Origin: Pseudomonas extremorientalis
Lineage (GTDB): Bacteria; Pseudomonadota; Gammaproteobacteria; Pseudomonadales; Pseudomonadaceae
Direction: 5' to 3'
NCBI RefSeq assembly: GCF_001870465.1
Contig: NZ_MDGK01000015.1
Span: 310,001 to 374,000, forward strand
DNA length: 64,000 nt
Under the pieces are notes generated by a model, which was not told the DNA's origin, made no database searches, and saw only the letters and a list, made by a program, of their open reading frames with translations. Below are positions 16,725-25,407 of the stretch, piece by piece. Within the stretch, counting starts at the first letter, position 1, and every line of letters starts with the position of its first letter. The position numbers were made by a program, and so were the translations under genes.

Positions 16725-17552
16725 ATGGATGCCCAAACCCTTCGCGCCGAAACCTTCAAGGCCTTGCATGAGCGTGACCGCGCATTCGTGATGCCCAACC
16801 CGTGGGATGCGGGCTCCGCTGTAATGTTGGCCAGCCTGGGTTTCGAAGCGCTGGCCACCACCAGTGCAGGCTACGCGTTCAGCCTGGGGCGACCGGATGC
16901 GGAAGGCGCGTTGTCCCTGGAGGAGACGTTGGTCAATGCCGGTATGATCGCCAACGCCACCAAGTTGCCGGTGGCCGCCGACCTGGAAAACGGCTTCAGC
17001 GACACCCCTGAAGGCTGCGCCCAGACCATCCTGCGCGCAGCGGGAGTCGGCATTGTCGGCGGCTCCATCGAGGACGCCACCGGCATTGCCGCCGACCCGA
17101 TCTATCCCTTCGATCTTTCGGTCGAGCGTGTGGAAGCCGCCGTCGCCGCCGCCCGCAGCCTGCCTTTTGCCTTCACCCTGACGGCCCGTGCGGAAAACCT
17201 CCTGCATGGCCGCCTGGATTTGCCCGACACCATCCGCCGTCTGCAAGCCTACGCCGAAGCCGGTGCCGACGTGCTGTATGCGCCGGCCCTGCGCAGTGCC
17301 GAGGAAGTGCTGGCGGTGGTCAAGGCCGTGGCGCCCAAGCCGGTGAATGTGTTGATGTCCGGCGGCTTGAACCTGAGCGTTGCGCAGTTGAGCGAGATGG
17401 GCGTGCGGCGGATCAGCGTCGGCTCGGCGCTGGCGTTGGCCGCCTATGGTGAGTTCTATCGCGCAGCCCAGGAAATGTATGAACGGGGCACGTTCACCTT
17501 TACCGAGCGCAAGATGCCGTTCAGTCAGGCCAACCAGTTCTTCAAGGGCTAG
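16725..17552 (+). CDS. Isocitrate lyase/PEP mutase-family protein
   Basis: A 275-residue TIM-barrel enzyme of the PEP mutase/isocitrate lyase superfamily. Recognisable features are FVMPNPWDAGSAVMLASLGFEALATTSAG at the N-terminus, VAADLENGFSD (metal-binding Asp/Glu after strand 3) and GSIEDATG. The catalytic KKCG-type loop of true isocitrate lyases and methylisocitrate lyases is absent, so C-C or C-P bond chemistry on a small 2-oxo acid or a related role is possible but the substrate is unknown. ATG 16725 follows CAGGAG at good spacing. Confidence 0.85.
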   Translation: MDAQTLRAETFKALHERDRAFVMPNPWDAGSAVMLASLGFEALATTSAGYAFSLGRPDAEGALSLEETLVNAGMIANATKLPVAADLENGFSDTPEGCAQTILRAAGVGIVGGSIEDATGIAADPIYPFDLSVERVEAAVAAARSLPFAFTLTARAENLLHGRLDLPDTIRRLQAYAEAGADVLYAPALRSAEEVLAVVKAVAPKPVNVLMSGGLNLSVAQLSEMGVRRISVGSALALAAYGEFYRAAQEMYERGTFTFTERKMPFSQANQFFKG

Positions 17553-17555
17553 GCG

Positions 17556-18254
17556 GTGCGTTTTTTCAAAGTCATGGGCACGCTGCTGATCCTGGCGGGT
17601 GCCGTTGCCGTGGGTGTCTGGCGTGGATGGGGCCCACTGCCGGCCGATTGGAACCCGTGGGCGCCGCTGGACGTGCGGGCCACCCCCAACGTGTTGACCC
17701 GCTACAAATTGGGTCGTCTGCAGGATGACCCGGCATTGTGCGACCAGGTGCTGGGAACCTCGGGCCTGCGCGTCAGTCATCAGGCGGACTCGCCGGCAGA
17801 TGCCGCTTGCCCCCTGCGCAATACCTTGCGCGTACAGGGTTCGGCGGTGGGGCTGAGCAGCAGTTTTCTCGCCAGTTGCCCACTGGCGGTGGCGTTCGCC
17901 CTGTTTGAGCGTCACAGCTTGCAACCGGCGGCCCAGTCGGTATTCGGCCAGGCAGTGACGCGGGTCGATCACCTGGGCAGCTTTGCCTGTCGCAATATGT
18001 ATAACCGTGCCGAAGGGCGACTCAGCCAGCATGCGTCGGCCAATGCGCTGGATATTGCCGGCTTTCGCCTGGCGGATGGGCGCAGCATCAGCGTGCTCAA
18101 GGACTGGCCGGGGGAGGGCGATAAGGCGCGGTTCCTGCGTCAGGTCCGCGACAGTGCCTGTGATGATTTCAATGTCGTGCTGGGCCCGGACTACAACGCC
18201 GCGCACCGCAACCACTTCCACCTGGATATGGGCCGTTGGTGGGTGTGTCGCTGA
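17556..18254 (+). CDS. Extensin-like (LAS-fold) family protein
   Basis: A 232-residue protein with an N-terminal membrane anchor (about residues 5-22, VMGTLLILAGAVAVGVW). The C-terminal extensin-like domain resembles D-Ala-D-Ala carboxypeptidase-fold (LAS) proteins: SQHASANALDIAGF and HRNHFHLDMG hold the candidate metal ligands (two His and an Asp). Several cysteines could form disulphides in the periplasm. A role in peptidoglycan metabolism is inferred from the fold. GTG 17556 lies 3 bases after the preceding stop with GGGCTAGGCG upstream, so it is likely co-transcribed with the PEP-mutase-like gene. Confidence 0.8.
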   Translation: MRFFKVMGTLLILAGAVAVGVWRGWGPLPADWNPWAPLDVRATPNVLTRYKLGRLQDDPALCDQVLGTSGLRVSHQADSPADAACPLRNTLRVQGSAVGLSSSFLASCPLAVAFALFERHSLQPAAQSVFGQAVTRVDHLGSFACRNMYNRAEGRLSQHASANALDIAGFRLADGRSISVLKDWPGEGDKARFLRQVRDSACDDFNVVLGPDYNAAHRNHFHLDMGRWWVCR

Positions 18255-18257
18255 GAC

Positions 18258-18878
18258 TCAGGCAGCCAGGCGCAGGTTCTGGGTGACCAGTGGGCGAGCC
18301 CAGTAGTAATCGAAATCCAGGGCCTTTTGTTGCGCGACCAGCTCTTCTTCCGGGAATGGCGTGGCAGGTGGAGGCAGCAGGTCCAGTTCGAATTCTGCGA
18401 TGGGCAGGTGCAGAGGGCGCGGCTCCGGGGCTGGGCCCGGTTCCCGCAGCGGCTGGCCGGCCGTCAGCACGATGGGGCGGACCCAGCCGCTTTCGAAATT
18501 CTGCTGGCGTTGCTGCGCGACGATTTCTTCTTCCGGATACGGTGTGGCGGCCGGTGGCAGCAAGTCAGTTTCGAACTCGGCAATCGGCAGGAACAGCGGC
18601 TCTGGCGGGGCAATCTCGGTGTCTTTCACGTCGCACTCACGCTGGGTGAGGATCTGCGACAGCAGGTCGGCGCCTTCGCTGGGTTCTACCGCCGGATCCG
18701 CCGGTGCTGGCGCCTGCACGGCGAGCGTGTCCGGCGTATCGCCGAGCTGCTCGGCCAGTGCCCGGGCGAAGAAGTCCTGCCACACATGACTCACCCCGGC
18801 CAGCGCTTGAGTATTGCGCAGGCCGTAGTGGTTGTGGGTCGGCAGTACACCGATGGTTAGGGGAAGAATGTCTGACAT
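18258..18878 (-). CDS. Hypothetical protein with internal 46-residue duplication
   Basis: A 206-residue product starting MSDILPLTIGVLPTHNHYGL. ATG 18878 is chosen because in-frame sequence further upstream runs into the divergent rsmJ gene. Residues about 95-140 and 156-201 are an imperfect tandem duplication: each has LPIAEFE, DLLPP, ATP(Y/F)PEEE, VAQQ and W(V/A)RP. Proline- and acid-rich, without signal peptide or membrane segments. I recognise no family. It converges on the extensin-like gene (3 bases between stops) and is divergent from rsmJ. Function unknown. Confidence 0.75.
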   Translation of the reverse strand: MSDILPLTIGVLPTHNHYGLRNTQALAGVSHVWQDFFARALAEQLGDTPDTLAVQAPAPADPAVEPSEGADLLSQILTQRECDVKDTEIAPPEPLFLPIAEFETDLLPPAATPYPEEEIVAQQRQQNFESGWVRPIVLTAGQPLREPGPAPEPRPLHLPIAEFELDLLPPPATPFPEEELVAQQKALDFDYYWARPLVTQNLRLAA

Positions 18879-18974
18879 TTTTCTCGGTCGACGCTCAGCT
18901 CTGGCAAAATACCTGACTGTTGTTTTTATCGGCCGCTGTTTGCCGATCCTTAATATTTTTGAGCGTAGCGATTG

Positions 18975-19757
18975 ATGAGCGAACAACCAGCGGCCAGCCG
19001 CATCCGGGTCGAGGCCTTGGGCGAGTTTTTCCAGGCCCGCGCTGAGCAATGGGCGCAGCGGCTTGGCTTGCCGTTGCAGCAGGCGGATGCGGACTTTTCC
19101 CTGCAAGTGGGGGAGCATGGCCTGCAATTGCAACAGCTCGGGCCTGATGCGCCGGGGCCGGTGCGCGTGGATTTTGTCGAGGGTGGCGCGGCGCATCGGC
19201 GCCTCTATGGGGGCGGTAGCGGGCAGATGATCGCCAAGGCCGTGGGCATCGCCCAAGGCGTGCGCCCACGGGTACTCGACGCTACGGCTGGCCTTGGCAA
19301 GGACGCCTTCGTACTGGCCAGCCTGGGTTGCGAGATGAGCCTGATCGAGCGCCAGCCGCTGATCGGCGCCTTACTCGAAGACGGTCTGGCGCGCGGCGCG
19401 GAGGATTTTGAAGTGGCGCCGATTGTGGCGCGCATGAAGCTGCTCGAGGGCAATTCCATCGACGTGATGCGCAACTGGGAAGGCGAGCCGCCCCAGGTGA
19501 TCTACCTCGACCCGATGTTCCCGCACCGTGAGAAAACTGCCCTGGTGAAGAAGGAAATGCGCCTGTTCCGGCCGCTGGTTGGCGATGATCCTGACGCACC
19601 CGCGCTACTGGCCGCCGCCCTGGCCCTGGCCAGCCACCGGGTGGTGGTCAAGCGCCCGCGCAAGGCGCCGTGCATTGACGGGCCAAAGCCGAGCCATGCG
19701 CTGGATGGCAAATCCAGTCGCTATGACATCTACCCTAAAAAAGCACTCAAGCCTTAA
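18975..19757 (+). CDS. rsmJ: 16S rRNA (guanine1516-N2)-methyltransferase RsmJ
   Basis: A 260-residue SAM-dependent enzyme that makes m2G1516 in 16S rRNA. Motif I reads [18 protein letters not shown]. The acidic residue after strand 2 is in SLIERQP, and the catalytic N-methyltransferase loop is LDPMFPHR, as in E. coli Yhi[13 protein letters not shown] near the end is also conserved. ATG 18975 (MSEQPAAS) is preferred over the overlapping TTG at 18972. It is divergent from the hypothetical gene at 18878, with a 96-base intergenic region. Confidence 0.93.
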   Translation: MSEQPAASRIRVEALGEFFQARAEQWAQRLGLPLQQADADFSLQVGEHGLQLQQLGPDAPGPVRVDFVEGGAAHRRLYGGGSGQMIAKAVGIAQGVRPRVLDATAGLGKDAFVLASLGCEMSLIERQPLIGALLEDGLARGAEDFEVAPIVARMKLLEGNSIDVMRNWEGEPPQVIYLDPMFPHREKTALVKKEMRLFRPLVGDDPDAPALLAAALALASHRVVVKRPRKAPCIDGPKPSHALDGKSSRYDIYPKKALKP

Positions 19758-19760
19758 GCC

Positions 19761-19802
19761 ACAAGCTGCAAGCTAAAGTGCTTTCAACTTGCAGCTTGCA
19801 GC
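19761..19802. repeat. Inverted repeat (AAGCTGCAAG type) after rsmJ
   Basis: Arms ACAAGCTGCAAG (19761-19772) and CTTGCAGCTTG (19789-19799) around a 16-base spacer. It lies between convergent rsmJ and the tetR gene and could act as a transcription barrier. A related CTTGTAGCTTGAAGCTT sequence occurs at 36444-36460. Confidence 0.7.
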
Positions 19803-20455
19803 TAACAACTTACCGCTGCCTCTCTCCTATAAGCCCGCATAAACAGCCCCACCACCTCCTGTACATGGGCTTCGGCGGCTTCTTCGCTCAGTGGCCCGCC
19901 GCAGCCATACAGCAAGCAGAAATTCGCCGTGCCCTTGAGCAGACAGAAGAAATGCTCGGCCGCCGTAAATGGCTTGTCGATGCTCAGCGCGCCGCTCTGG
20001 TCGATCTTGCCGAGCAGGCGTTCCATGCCCTGCAGCATGCGCATGGGGCCGGCCTCGAAGAAGATCTGCGAGAGTTTCACGTCCTGGTTGCCGGTGGTCA
20101 TCATCAGGCGATGCAGGTTGACCGACTCTTCACTGTTGATCAGCCGATGGAACCCCCGCGCGATATTCAACAGCACAGTTTGTACGGGTATGCCCTCGGG
20201 CAACTCGAAGTACATCACCGGCAGTTGTTCTTCGCACTTGGCCACCACCGCGGCGGTGAACAAGGTCTCTTTATCGTTGAAGTGGCTATAGACGGTCAGT
20301 TTCGACACGCCGGCTTCCAGTGCCACCGCGTCCATGCTGGTACTGGCGTAGCCATTGCTCAAAAACAGGATTTTCGCTGCTTCGAGGATTGCCTGGCGTT
20401 TTGCCATGTCCTTGGGGCGCCCGGGGCTATTGGTGTTCAGAGGATTGTCGGACAT
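19802..20455 (-). CDS. mexL: TetR-family repressor, MexL-like
   Basis: A 217-residue TetR regulator divergent from an RND efflux operon. HTH: AILEAAKILFLSNGYASTSMDAVALEAGVSK is the region (about residues 22-50) ending in the conserved TVYSHF recognition helix. The C-terminal ligand domain matches the AcrR-C type, with FEAGPMRML. ATG 20455 has AAAGG upstream; a GTG two codons earlier does not. In P. aeruginosa, MexL represses mexJK from exactly this arrangement, and gene order after rsmJ agrees. A 36-bp dyad in the intergenic space is the likely operator for both directions. Orthology is inferred from context and family. Confidence 0.75.
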   Translation of the reverse strand: MSDNPLNTNSPGRPKDMAKRQAILEAAKILFLSNGYASTSMDAVALEAGVSKLTVYSHFNDKETLFTAAVVAKCEEQLPVMYFELPEGIPVQTVLLNIARGFHRLINSEESVNLHRLMMTTGNQDVKLSQIFFEAGPMRMLQGMERLLGKIDQSGALSIDKPFTAAEHFFCLLKGTANFCLLYGCGGPLSEEAAEAHVQEVVGLFMRAYRREAAVSC

Positions 20456-20473
20456 TTTCACCTTTAATACTGG

Positions 20474-20509
20474 ACTGGCGAGTTTGGTATTAATACCATA
20501 CCCGCCAGT
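20474..20509. promoter_or_regulatory. 36-bp dyad operator between mexL-like and mexJ-like genes
   Basis: Two nested palindromes share one centre (20491.5): inner TGGTATTAATACCA (20485-20498) and outer ACTGGCG / CGCCAGT (20474-20480, 20503-20509), so 28 of 36 positions are symmetric. A -10-like TATAAT (20509-20514) for the efflux operon abuts it. This is the expected layout for TetR repression. Confidence 0.75.
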
Positions 20510-20548
20510 ATAATTATTCCTAGCTCTACTTGCGAAAGGTCCTACAGC

Positions 20549-21649
20549 ATGCGCAGCACCTTCCTGCCCTTTGCTTTGCCTGTCAGTTTGGTCGTGCTGT
20601 TAGCCGCCTGCGGCCATGAAGAAGCGGCCCAGATTACCATCCGCCCAGCCATGGTGGTGCAGCCTCAGCCTTCTTCGCAGGCGATGGACAGCTACCCCGG
20701 CGAAGTGCGCGCCCGCTATGAACCGGACCTGGCTTTTCGCATCGGTGGCAAAGTCAGCAAGCGTTTAGTGGAGGAGGGCGAACGGGTCAAGGCCAACCAG
20801 CCGCTGGCGGAGCTGGACCCTCAGGACGTGCGCCTGCAGCTGGAAGCGACCCGAGCCCAGGTTGCCGCCGCCGAGGCCAACCTGAGCCTGGTGCGGGCCG
20901 AGCGCGACCGCTACAAGACCCTGATGGACCGTCAGATGGTCAGCCGTTCCCAGTACGATAATTCCGAAAACCTCTACCGATCCGGTGAAGCACGCCTCAA
21001 GCAGATCAAGGCCGAGTTCGACGTGGCCAGCAACCAGGCCGGCTATGCCGTTCTGCGTGCACCTCAGGACGGGGTGGTGGCCAAGCGTGCGGTGGAAGTC
21101 GGCCAAGTGGTGTCCGCCGGGCAAACTGTGTTTACCCTGGCGACCGATGGTGAGCGCGAAGTGCTGATCAGCCTGCCGGAACAAGGTTTCGGCCGCTTCA
21201 AGATCGGCCAGCCGGTCTCTGTGGAGTTGTGGAGCCAGCCGGATCAGCGTTTTACCGGGCGTATTCGCGAGCTGTCACCGGCGGCCGATCCCAAGTCGCG
21301 CACGTTTGCGGCGCGTGTGGCGTTCACCGGCGGCAAGGTCCCGGCCGAACTGGGCCAGAGCGCACGGGTATTCATACAGGTCGACGGCGATGTTCCGTTG
21401 TCGGTGCCGCTGTCTGCCCTCAGTGCGGAGAACGGTGCGTCCTACGTATGGCGCGTCCAGCCCGACAACACGCTCAAGCGCACGCCGGTGCGCATCGGTG
21501 CCTTCGGTGAGAAAACCGTCCCGGTCCTGGAAGGCCTGGCCCCGACGGATTGGGTGATCGCCGCCGGTGTGCACGTGCTTCACGAGGGCCAGCAAGTGCG
21601 CCCGGTGGACCGCTCCAACCGTGTGGTGAATCTGGCGGCCAAGGAGTAG
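20549..21649 (+). CDS. mexJ: RND efflux periplasmic adaptor, MexJ-like
   Basis: A 366-residue membrane-fusion lipoprotein: N-terminal lipobox LLAAC (Cys21), then barrel-sandwich half (GKVSKRLVEEGERVKANQPLAELD), a coiled-coil hairpin (about residues 90-150), the second lipoyl half (APQDGVVAKRAVEVGQVVSAGQ), beta-barrel and membrane-proximal domains. It links an inner-membrane pump to an outer-membrane channel. The pump gene follows 6 bases later, with no outer-membrane factor gene in the operon, as in MexJK, which borrows OprM or OpmH. ATG 20549 has GAAAGG upstream. Drug specificity cannot be read from sequence. Confidence 0.85.
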   Translation: MRSTFLPFALPVSLVVLLAACGHEEAAQITIRPAMVVQPQPSSQAMDSYPGEVRARYEPDLAFRIGGKVSKRLVEEGERVKANQPLAELDPQDVRLQLEATRAQVAAAEANLSLVRAERDRYKTLMDRQMVSRSQYDNSENLYRSGEARLKQIKAEFDVASNQAGYAVLRAPQDGVVAKRAVEVGQVVSAGQTVFTLATDGEREVLISLPEQGFGRFKIGQPVSVELWSQPDQRFTGRIRELSPAADPKSRTFAARVAFTGGKVPAELGQSARVFIQVDGDVPLSVPLSALSAENGASYVWRVQPDNTLKRTPVRIGAFGEKTVPVLEGLAPTDWVIAAGVHVLHEGQQVRPVDRSNRVVNLAAKE

Positions 21650-21655
21650 TCCCCG

Positions 21656-24600
21656 ATGGGTTTCAATCTTTCCGAATGGGCGTTGCGCAATCGCCAGATC
21701 GTACTGTTCCTGATGATCCTGCTGGCAGTGGTCGGCACCCTGTCCTACTCCAAGCTGGGGCAAAGTGAAGACCCGCCGTTCACCTTCAAGGCCATGGTGA
21801 TCAAGACCAACTGGCCTGGCGCAACGGCGCAGGAAGTCTCGCGGCAGGTCACCGAACGCATCGAGAAAAAACTCATGGAGACCGGGGAGTACGAACGTAT
21901 CGTCTCCTTCTCGCGCCCCGGCGAATCCCAGGTCACCTTCATGGCCCGCGACTCCATGCATTCGGCGCAGATCCCCGAGCTGTGGTACCAGGTGCGCAAG
22001 AAGATCAGCGACATCCGCCAGACCTTGCCGCCGGATATCCAGGGGCCGTTTTTCAACGATGAATTCGGCACCACCTTCGGCAATATCTACGCCCTGACCG
22101 GCGACGGTTTCGACTACGCGGTGCTCAAGGACTACGCCGACCGCATCCAGATCCAACTGCAGCGCGTGGCGGATGTGGGCAAGGTCGAGTTGCTCGGCCT
22201 GCAGGATGAAAAAATCTGGATCGAGCTGTCCAACCTCAAGCTCGCCACCCTCGGCTTGCCTTTGGCGGCGGTGCAACAGGCGTTGCAGGAACAGAATGCG
22301 GTGTCCACTGCGGGTTTCTTTGAAACCCCGAGTGAACGTGTGCAACTGCGTGTATCGGGCAACTTCAAGAGCGTGGAAGAGATCCGCAATTTCCCGATCC
22401 GCGTGGGTGACCGCACCTTCCGCATCGGTGATGTGGCCGACATCCACCGCGGGTTCAACGATCCACCGGCACCCCGCATGCGCTACATGGGCGCAGACGC
22501 CATCGGCCTGGCCGTGGCGATGCGCGATGGCGGCGACATCCTGGTATTGGGTAAGGCCCTGGAAGGTGAATTCGCACGCCTGCAGAAGAACCTTCCGGCG
22601 GGTATGGAGCTGCGCAAGGTGTCGGACCAACCGGCAGCGGTGAAGACCAGCGTCGGCGAATTCGTGCAGGTACTGGCCGAAGCGCTGGCCATCGTGTTGC
22701 TGGTGAGTTTCTTCTCTCTCGGCGTGCGCACCGGCATGGTAGTGGCCCTGGCGATTCCGCTGGTGCTGGCGATGACGTTTGCCACCATGTATTACCTCGG
22801 CATCGGCCTGCACAAGATTTCCCTGGGCGCACTGGTGTTGGCGTTGGGCTTGCTGGTGGATGACGCGATCATCGCCGTGGAGATGATGGCGATCAAAATG
22901 GAGCAGGGCTACGACCGGCTCAAGGCCGCCAGCTTTGCCTGGACCAGTACCGCGTTCCCGATGCTCACCGGTACGTTGATCACCGCCGCCGGCTTCCTGC
23001 CGATTGCCACTGCGCAGTCGAGCACCGGCGAATACACCCGCTCGATTTTCCAGGTGGTGACCATTGCGTTGCTCGCCTCGTGGGTGGCTGCCGTAGTCTT
23101 TGTGCCCTACCTGGGGGAAAAACTCCTGCCGGACCTGGCGAAAATTCACGCAGCCAAACATGGCACCGATGGTCCTGACCCCTACGGCACACCGTTCTAC
23201 CAGCGCGTAAGAGGTTTGGTGGAGTGGTGCGTGCGTCGCCGCAAAACCGTGATCGTCCTGACCCTGTTGCTATTTATCGGCTCGGTGGCGCTATTCCGTT
23301 TTGTGCCGCAGCAGTTCTTCCCGGCTTCCGGTCGCCTGGAACTGATGGTCGACCTGAAGCTGGCCGAAGGCGCCTCCCTGAGCAACACCGCCGAGCAGGT
23401 CAAGCGCCTGGAAACCCTGCTCAAGGATCACGCCGGCATCGACAACTACGTGGCGTATGTCGGTACTGGATCGCCGCGTTTCTACCTGCCGCTGGATCAA
23501 CAACTGCCGGCCGCCAGTTTTGCCCAGTTCGTGGTACTGGCCAAAACCATCGAAGAGCGCGAAAGCCTGCGTACCTGGTTGATCGAAACCCTCAACGAAC
23601 AATTCCCCGACCTGCGCTCACGGGTCACCCGCCTGGAAAACGGCCCGCCCGTGGGTTACCCGGTGCAGTTCCGTGTGACCGGCGAACATATCGAAGAGGT
23701 CCGCGCGCTCGCCCGCAAAGTGGCGGCCAAGGTTCGCGAAAACCCTCACGTGGTCAACGTGCACCTGGACTGGGAAGAACCGAGCAAGATCGTCTACCTC
23801 AATATCGACCAGGACCGCGCACGTGCCCTGGGCGTGAGCACGGCCAACCTGTCGAAATTCCTGCAGAGTTCATTGACCGGTTCCAGCGTCAGCCAGTACC
23901 GGGAGGACAACGAGTTGATCGAAATCCTGCTGCGCGGCACCGTGCACGAACGCACCGAACTCTCGTTGCTGCCAAGCCTGGCAGTGCCGACGGACAACGG
24001 CAAAAGCGTGGCGCTGTCGCAGATCGCCACCCTCGAATACGGTTTCGAAGAAGGCATCATCTGGCACCGCAACCGCTTGCCGACGGTGACCGTACGCGCC
24101 GATATCTACGGCAAGGAACAGCCCGCGACGTTGGTCCAGCAGATCCTGCCGACCTTGGAAGGCGTGCGTGCCGAACTGCCGGATGGCTACCTGCTCGACG
24201 TGGGCGGGACCGTGGAGGATTCCGCCCGTGGACAGAATTCGGTGAAAGCCGGGGTGCCGCTGTTTATCGTGGTCGTGCTGACCTTGTTGATGCTGCAGTT
24301 GCGCAGTTTCTCGCGGACCGCGATGGTGTTTCTGACGGCACCGCTGGGCTTGATCGGGGTGACCTTGTTCCTGCTGGTATTCCGCCAACCCTTCGGTTTC
24401 GTCGCCATGCTCGGGACCATTGCGCTGTCGGGGATGATCATGCGCAACTCGGTGATCCTGGTGGACCAGATCGAGCAGGACATCAAGGCGGGGCTGGCGC
24501 CGTGGCAAGCGATCATCGAAGCCACCGTCCGCCGCTTCCGCCCGATTGTGCTGACCGCCCTCGCGGCGGTATTGGCGATGATCCCGCTATCGCGCAGTGT

Positions 24601-24721
24601 GTTCTTCGGGCCGATGGCCGTGGCGATCATGGGCGGGTTGATAGTGGCGACGGCGTTGACACTATTGTTCTTGCCGGCCCTGTATGCTGCGTGGTTCCGA
24701 GTGAGGAAGGACATCGCGTAA
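21656..24721 (+). CDS. mexK: RND multidrug efflux pump, MexK-like
   Basis: A 1021-residue proton-driven inner-membrane pump of the AcrB superfamily. Twelve membrane segments in two repeats with large periplasmic loops are visible. The proton-relay Asp pair is in TM4 (ALGLLVDDAIIAVE, near residue 402), and the second repeat ends with the ALSGMIMRNSVILVDQIE and PIVLTALAAVLAMIPL signatures. The start ATG 21656 follows AAGGAG closely after mexJ. Synteny (rsmJ, tetR, adaptor, pump) supports MexK identity. The stop is followed after 2 bases by a LysE-type exporter gene in the same direction. Confidence 0.88.
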   Translation: MGFNLSEWALRNRQIVLFLMILLAVVGTLSYSKLGQSEDPPFTFKAMVIKTNWPGATAQEVSRQVTERIEKKLMETGEYERIVSFSRPGESQVTFMARDSMHSAQIPELWYQVRKKISDIRQTLPPDIQGPFFNDEFGTTFGNIYALTGDGFDYAVLKDYADRIQIQLQRVADVGKVELLGLQDEKIWIELSNLKLATLGLPLAAVQQALQEQNAVSTAGFFETPSERVQLRVSGNFKSVEEIRNFPIRVGDRTFRIGDVADIHRGFNDPPAPRMRYMGADAIGLAVAMRDGGDILVLGKALEGEFARLQKNLPAGMELRKVSDQPAAVKTSVGEFVQVLAEALAIVLLVSFFSLGVRTGMVVALAIPLVLAMTFATMYYLGIGLHKISLGALVLALGLLVDDAIIAVEMMAIKMEQGYDRLKAASFAWTSTAFPMLTGTLITAAGFLPIATAQSSTGEYTRSIFQVVTIALLASWVAAVVFVPYLGEKLLPDLAKIHAAKHGTDGPDPYGTPFYQRVRGLVEWCVRRRKTVIVLTLLLFIGSVALFRFVPQQFFPASGRLELMVDLKLAEGASLSNTAEQVKRLETLLKDHAGIDNYVAYVGTGSPRFYLPLDQQLPAASFAQFVVLAKTIEERESLRTWLIETLNEQFPDLRSRVTRLENGPPVGYPVQFRVTGEHIEEVRALARKVAAKVRENPHVVNVHLDWEEPSKIVYLNIDQDRARALGVSTANLSKFLQSSLTGSSVSQYREDNELIEILLRGTVHERTELSLLPSLAVPTDNGKSVALSQIATLEYGFEEGIIWHRNRLPTVTVRADIYGKEQPATLVQQILPTLEGVRAELPDGYLLDVGGTVEDSARGQNSVKAGVPLFIVVVLTLLMLQLRSFSRTAMVFLTAPLGLIGVTLFLLVFRQPFGFVAMLGTIALSGMIMRNSVILVDQIEQDIKAGLAPWQAIIEATVRRFRPIVLTALAAVLAMIPLSRSVFFGPMAVAIMGGLIVATALTLLFLPALYAAWFRVRKDIA

Positions 24722-24723
24722 TC

Positions 24724-25317
24724 ATGCTGGCCACCGTTTCAGCCCTGATGTTGTTGTTGCTTGCCCCAGGCCCTACCAACACCCTGTTATTTCGTGCAGG
24801 TGTGTTGTGTGGCTTGCGGGCTTCGTGGAGGCTGGCATTTGTCGAGTGCCTGGCGTACCTGCTGCAAGTTTCGGTATGGGGCGTGGCATTGCTGTACCTG
24901 TCGGCGTACTCGCCATGGGCGCTGAAGGCAACGCAATTGGCGGCGGCCTGCTACTTGCTCTATGTCTCCTACAAGCTTTGGCAGCGTAAGAACAGTGTCA
25001 TCCACCCCGGTTCCGACCGTTTCTCCGGGCTGTACTTCTTCTGGCTGACGGTGATGAATCCCAAGGGATTGCTGATCGTGTCATTCATTGCACCGTTCGG
25101 CACCTTTGCCACGCTACCCGGCTATGCCGGGTTCATGGCCACGCTGGTGCTGGTGGTGATTCCAGTGGGGGCGGGGTGGATCATGCTGGGCAGCCGCTTT
25201 GAAGGAATTCAAAAGGCCTGGCTCACGCCATTGAAGATCAACCGTGCGACCTCTATTGCGATTGGCTGCTTTGCCACGCTGATGGTGGGGCGGTTGGCGG
25301 AATCGATGGTGAATTGA
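24724..25317 (+). CDS. LysE/RhtB-family amino-acid exporter
   Basis: A 197-residue inner-membrane protein with about five or six hydrophobic segments. The LysE family signature is at the N-terminus: LLLLAPGPTNTLLFRAG (PGPxN), and the FFWLTVMNPKGLL segment (about residues 104-116) is the conserved second-half motif. It starts 2 bases after the mexK stop (TAATCATG), so it may be translated from the efflux operon mRNA. The exported substrate (amino acid or analogue) is not predictable. The region upstream is read as coding in another frame, but this is the shadow of mexK. Confidence 0.85.
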   Translation: MLATVSALMLLLLAPGPTNTLLFRAGVLCGLRASWRLAFVECLAYLLQVSVWGVALLYLSAYSPWALKATQLAAACYLLYVSYKLWQRKNSVIHPGSDRFSGLYFFWLTVMNPKGLLIVSFIAPFGTFATLPGYAGFMATLVLVVIPVGAGWIMLGSRFEGIQKAWLTPLKINRATSIAIGCFATLMVGRLAESMVN

Positions 25318-25328
25318 GGGAGCGCGCG

Positions 25329-25402
25329 TCTCAGATTTGATGTTTATTGAGATAGTTGCAGTTTTCTGCTGTACTCAAGTCTCAGAAATCGAAAAATTGA
25401 GA
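25329..25402 (+). promoter_or_regulatory. Two copies of a TCTCA-N13/14-TGAGA dyad upstream of the Fic gene
   Basis: Copy 1 at 25329-25352 and copy 2 at 25380-25402 each read TCTCA, 14 or 13 AT-rich bases, then TGAGA. Copy 2 ends 5 bases before the Fic ATG. The arrangement suggests an autoregulatory operator, perhaps bound by the winged-helix C-terminus of the Fic protein itself. Inferred; no binding data. Confidence 0.5.
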
Positions 25403-25407
25403 TTTTG

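Noticed and set aside
20549..24721. Missing outer-membrane channel gene taken as a deletion
   Set aside because: MexJK-type operons normally lack their own channel gene and use another locus, so absence is expected.
23224..24723. Long out-of-frame ORF inside mexK leading into the LysE gene
   Set aside because: Shadow of mexK; only the last part (24724-25317) is a real gene with its own start.
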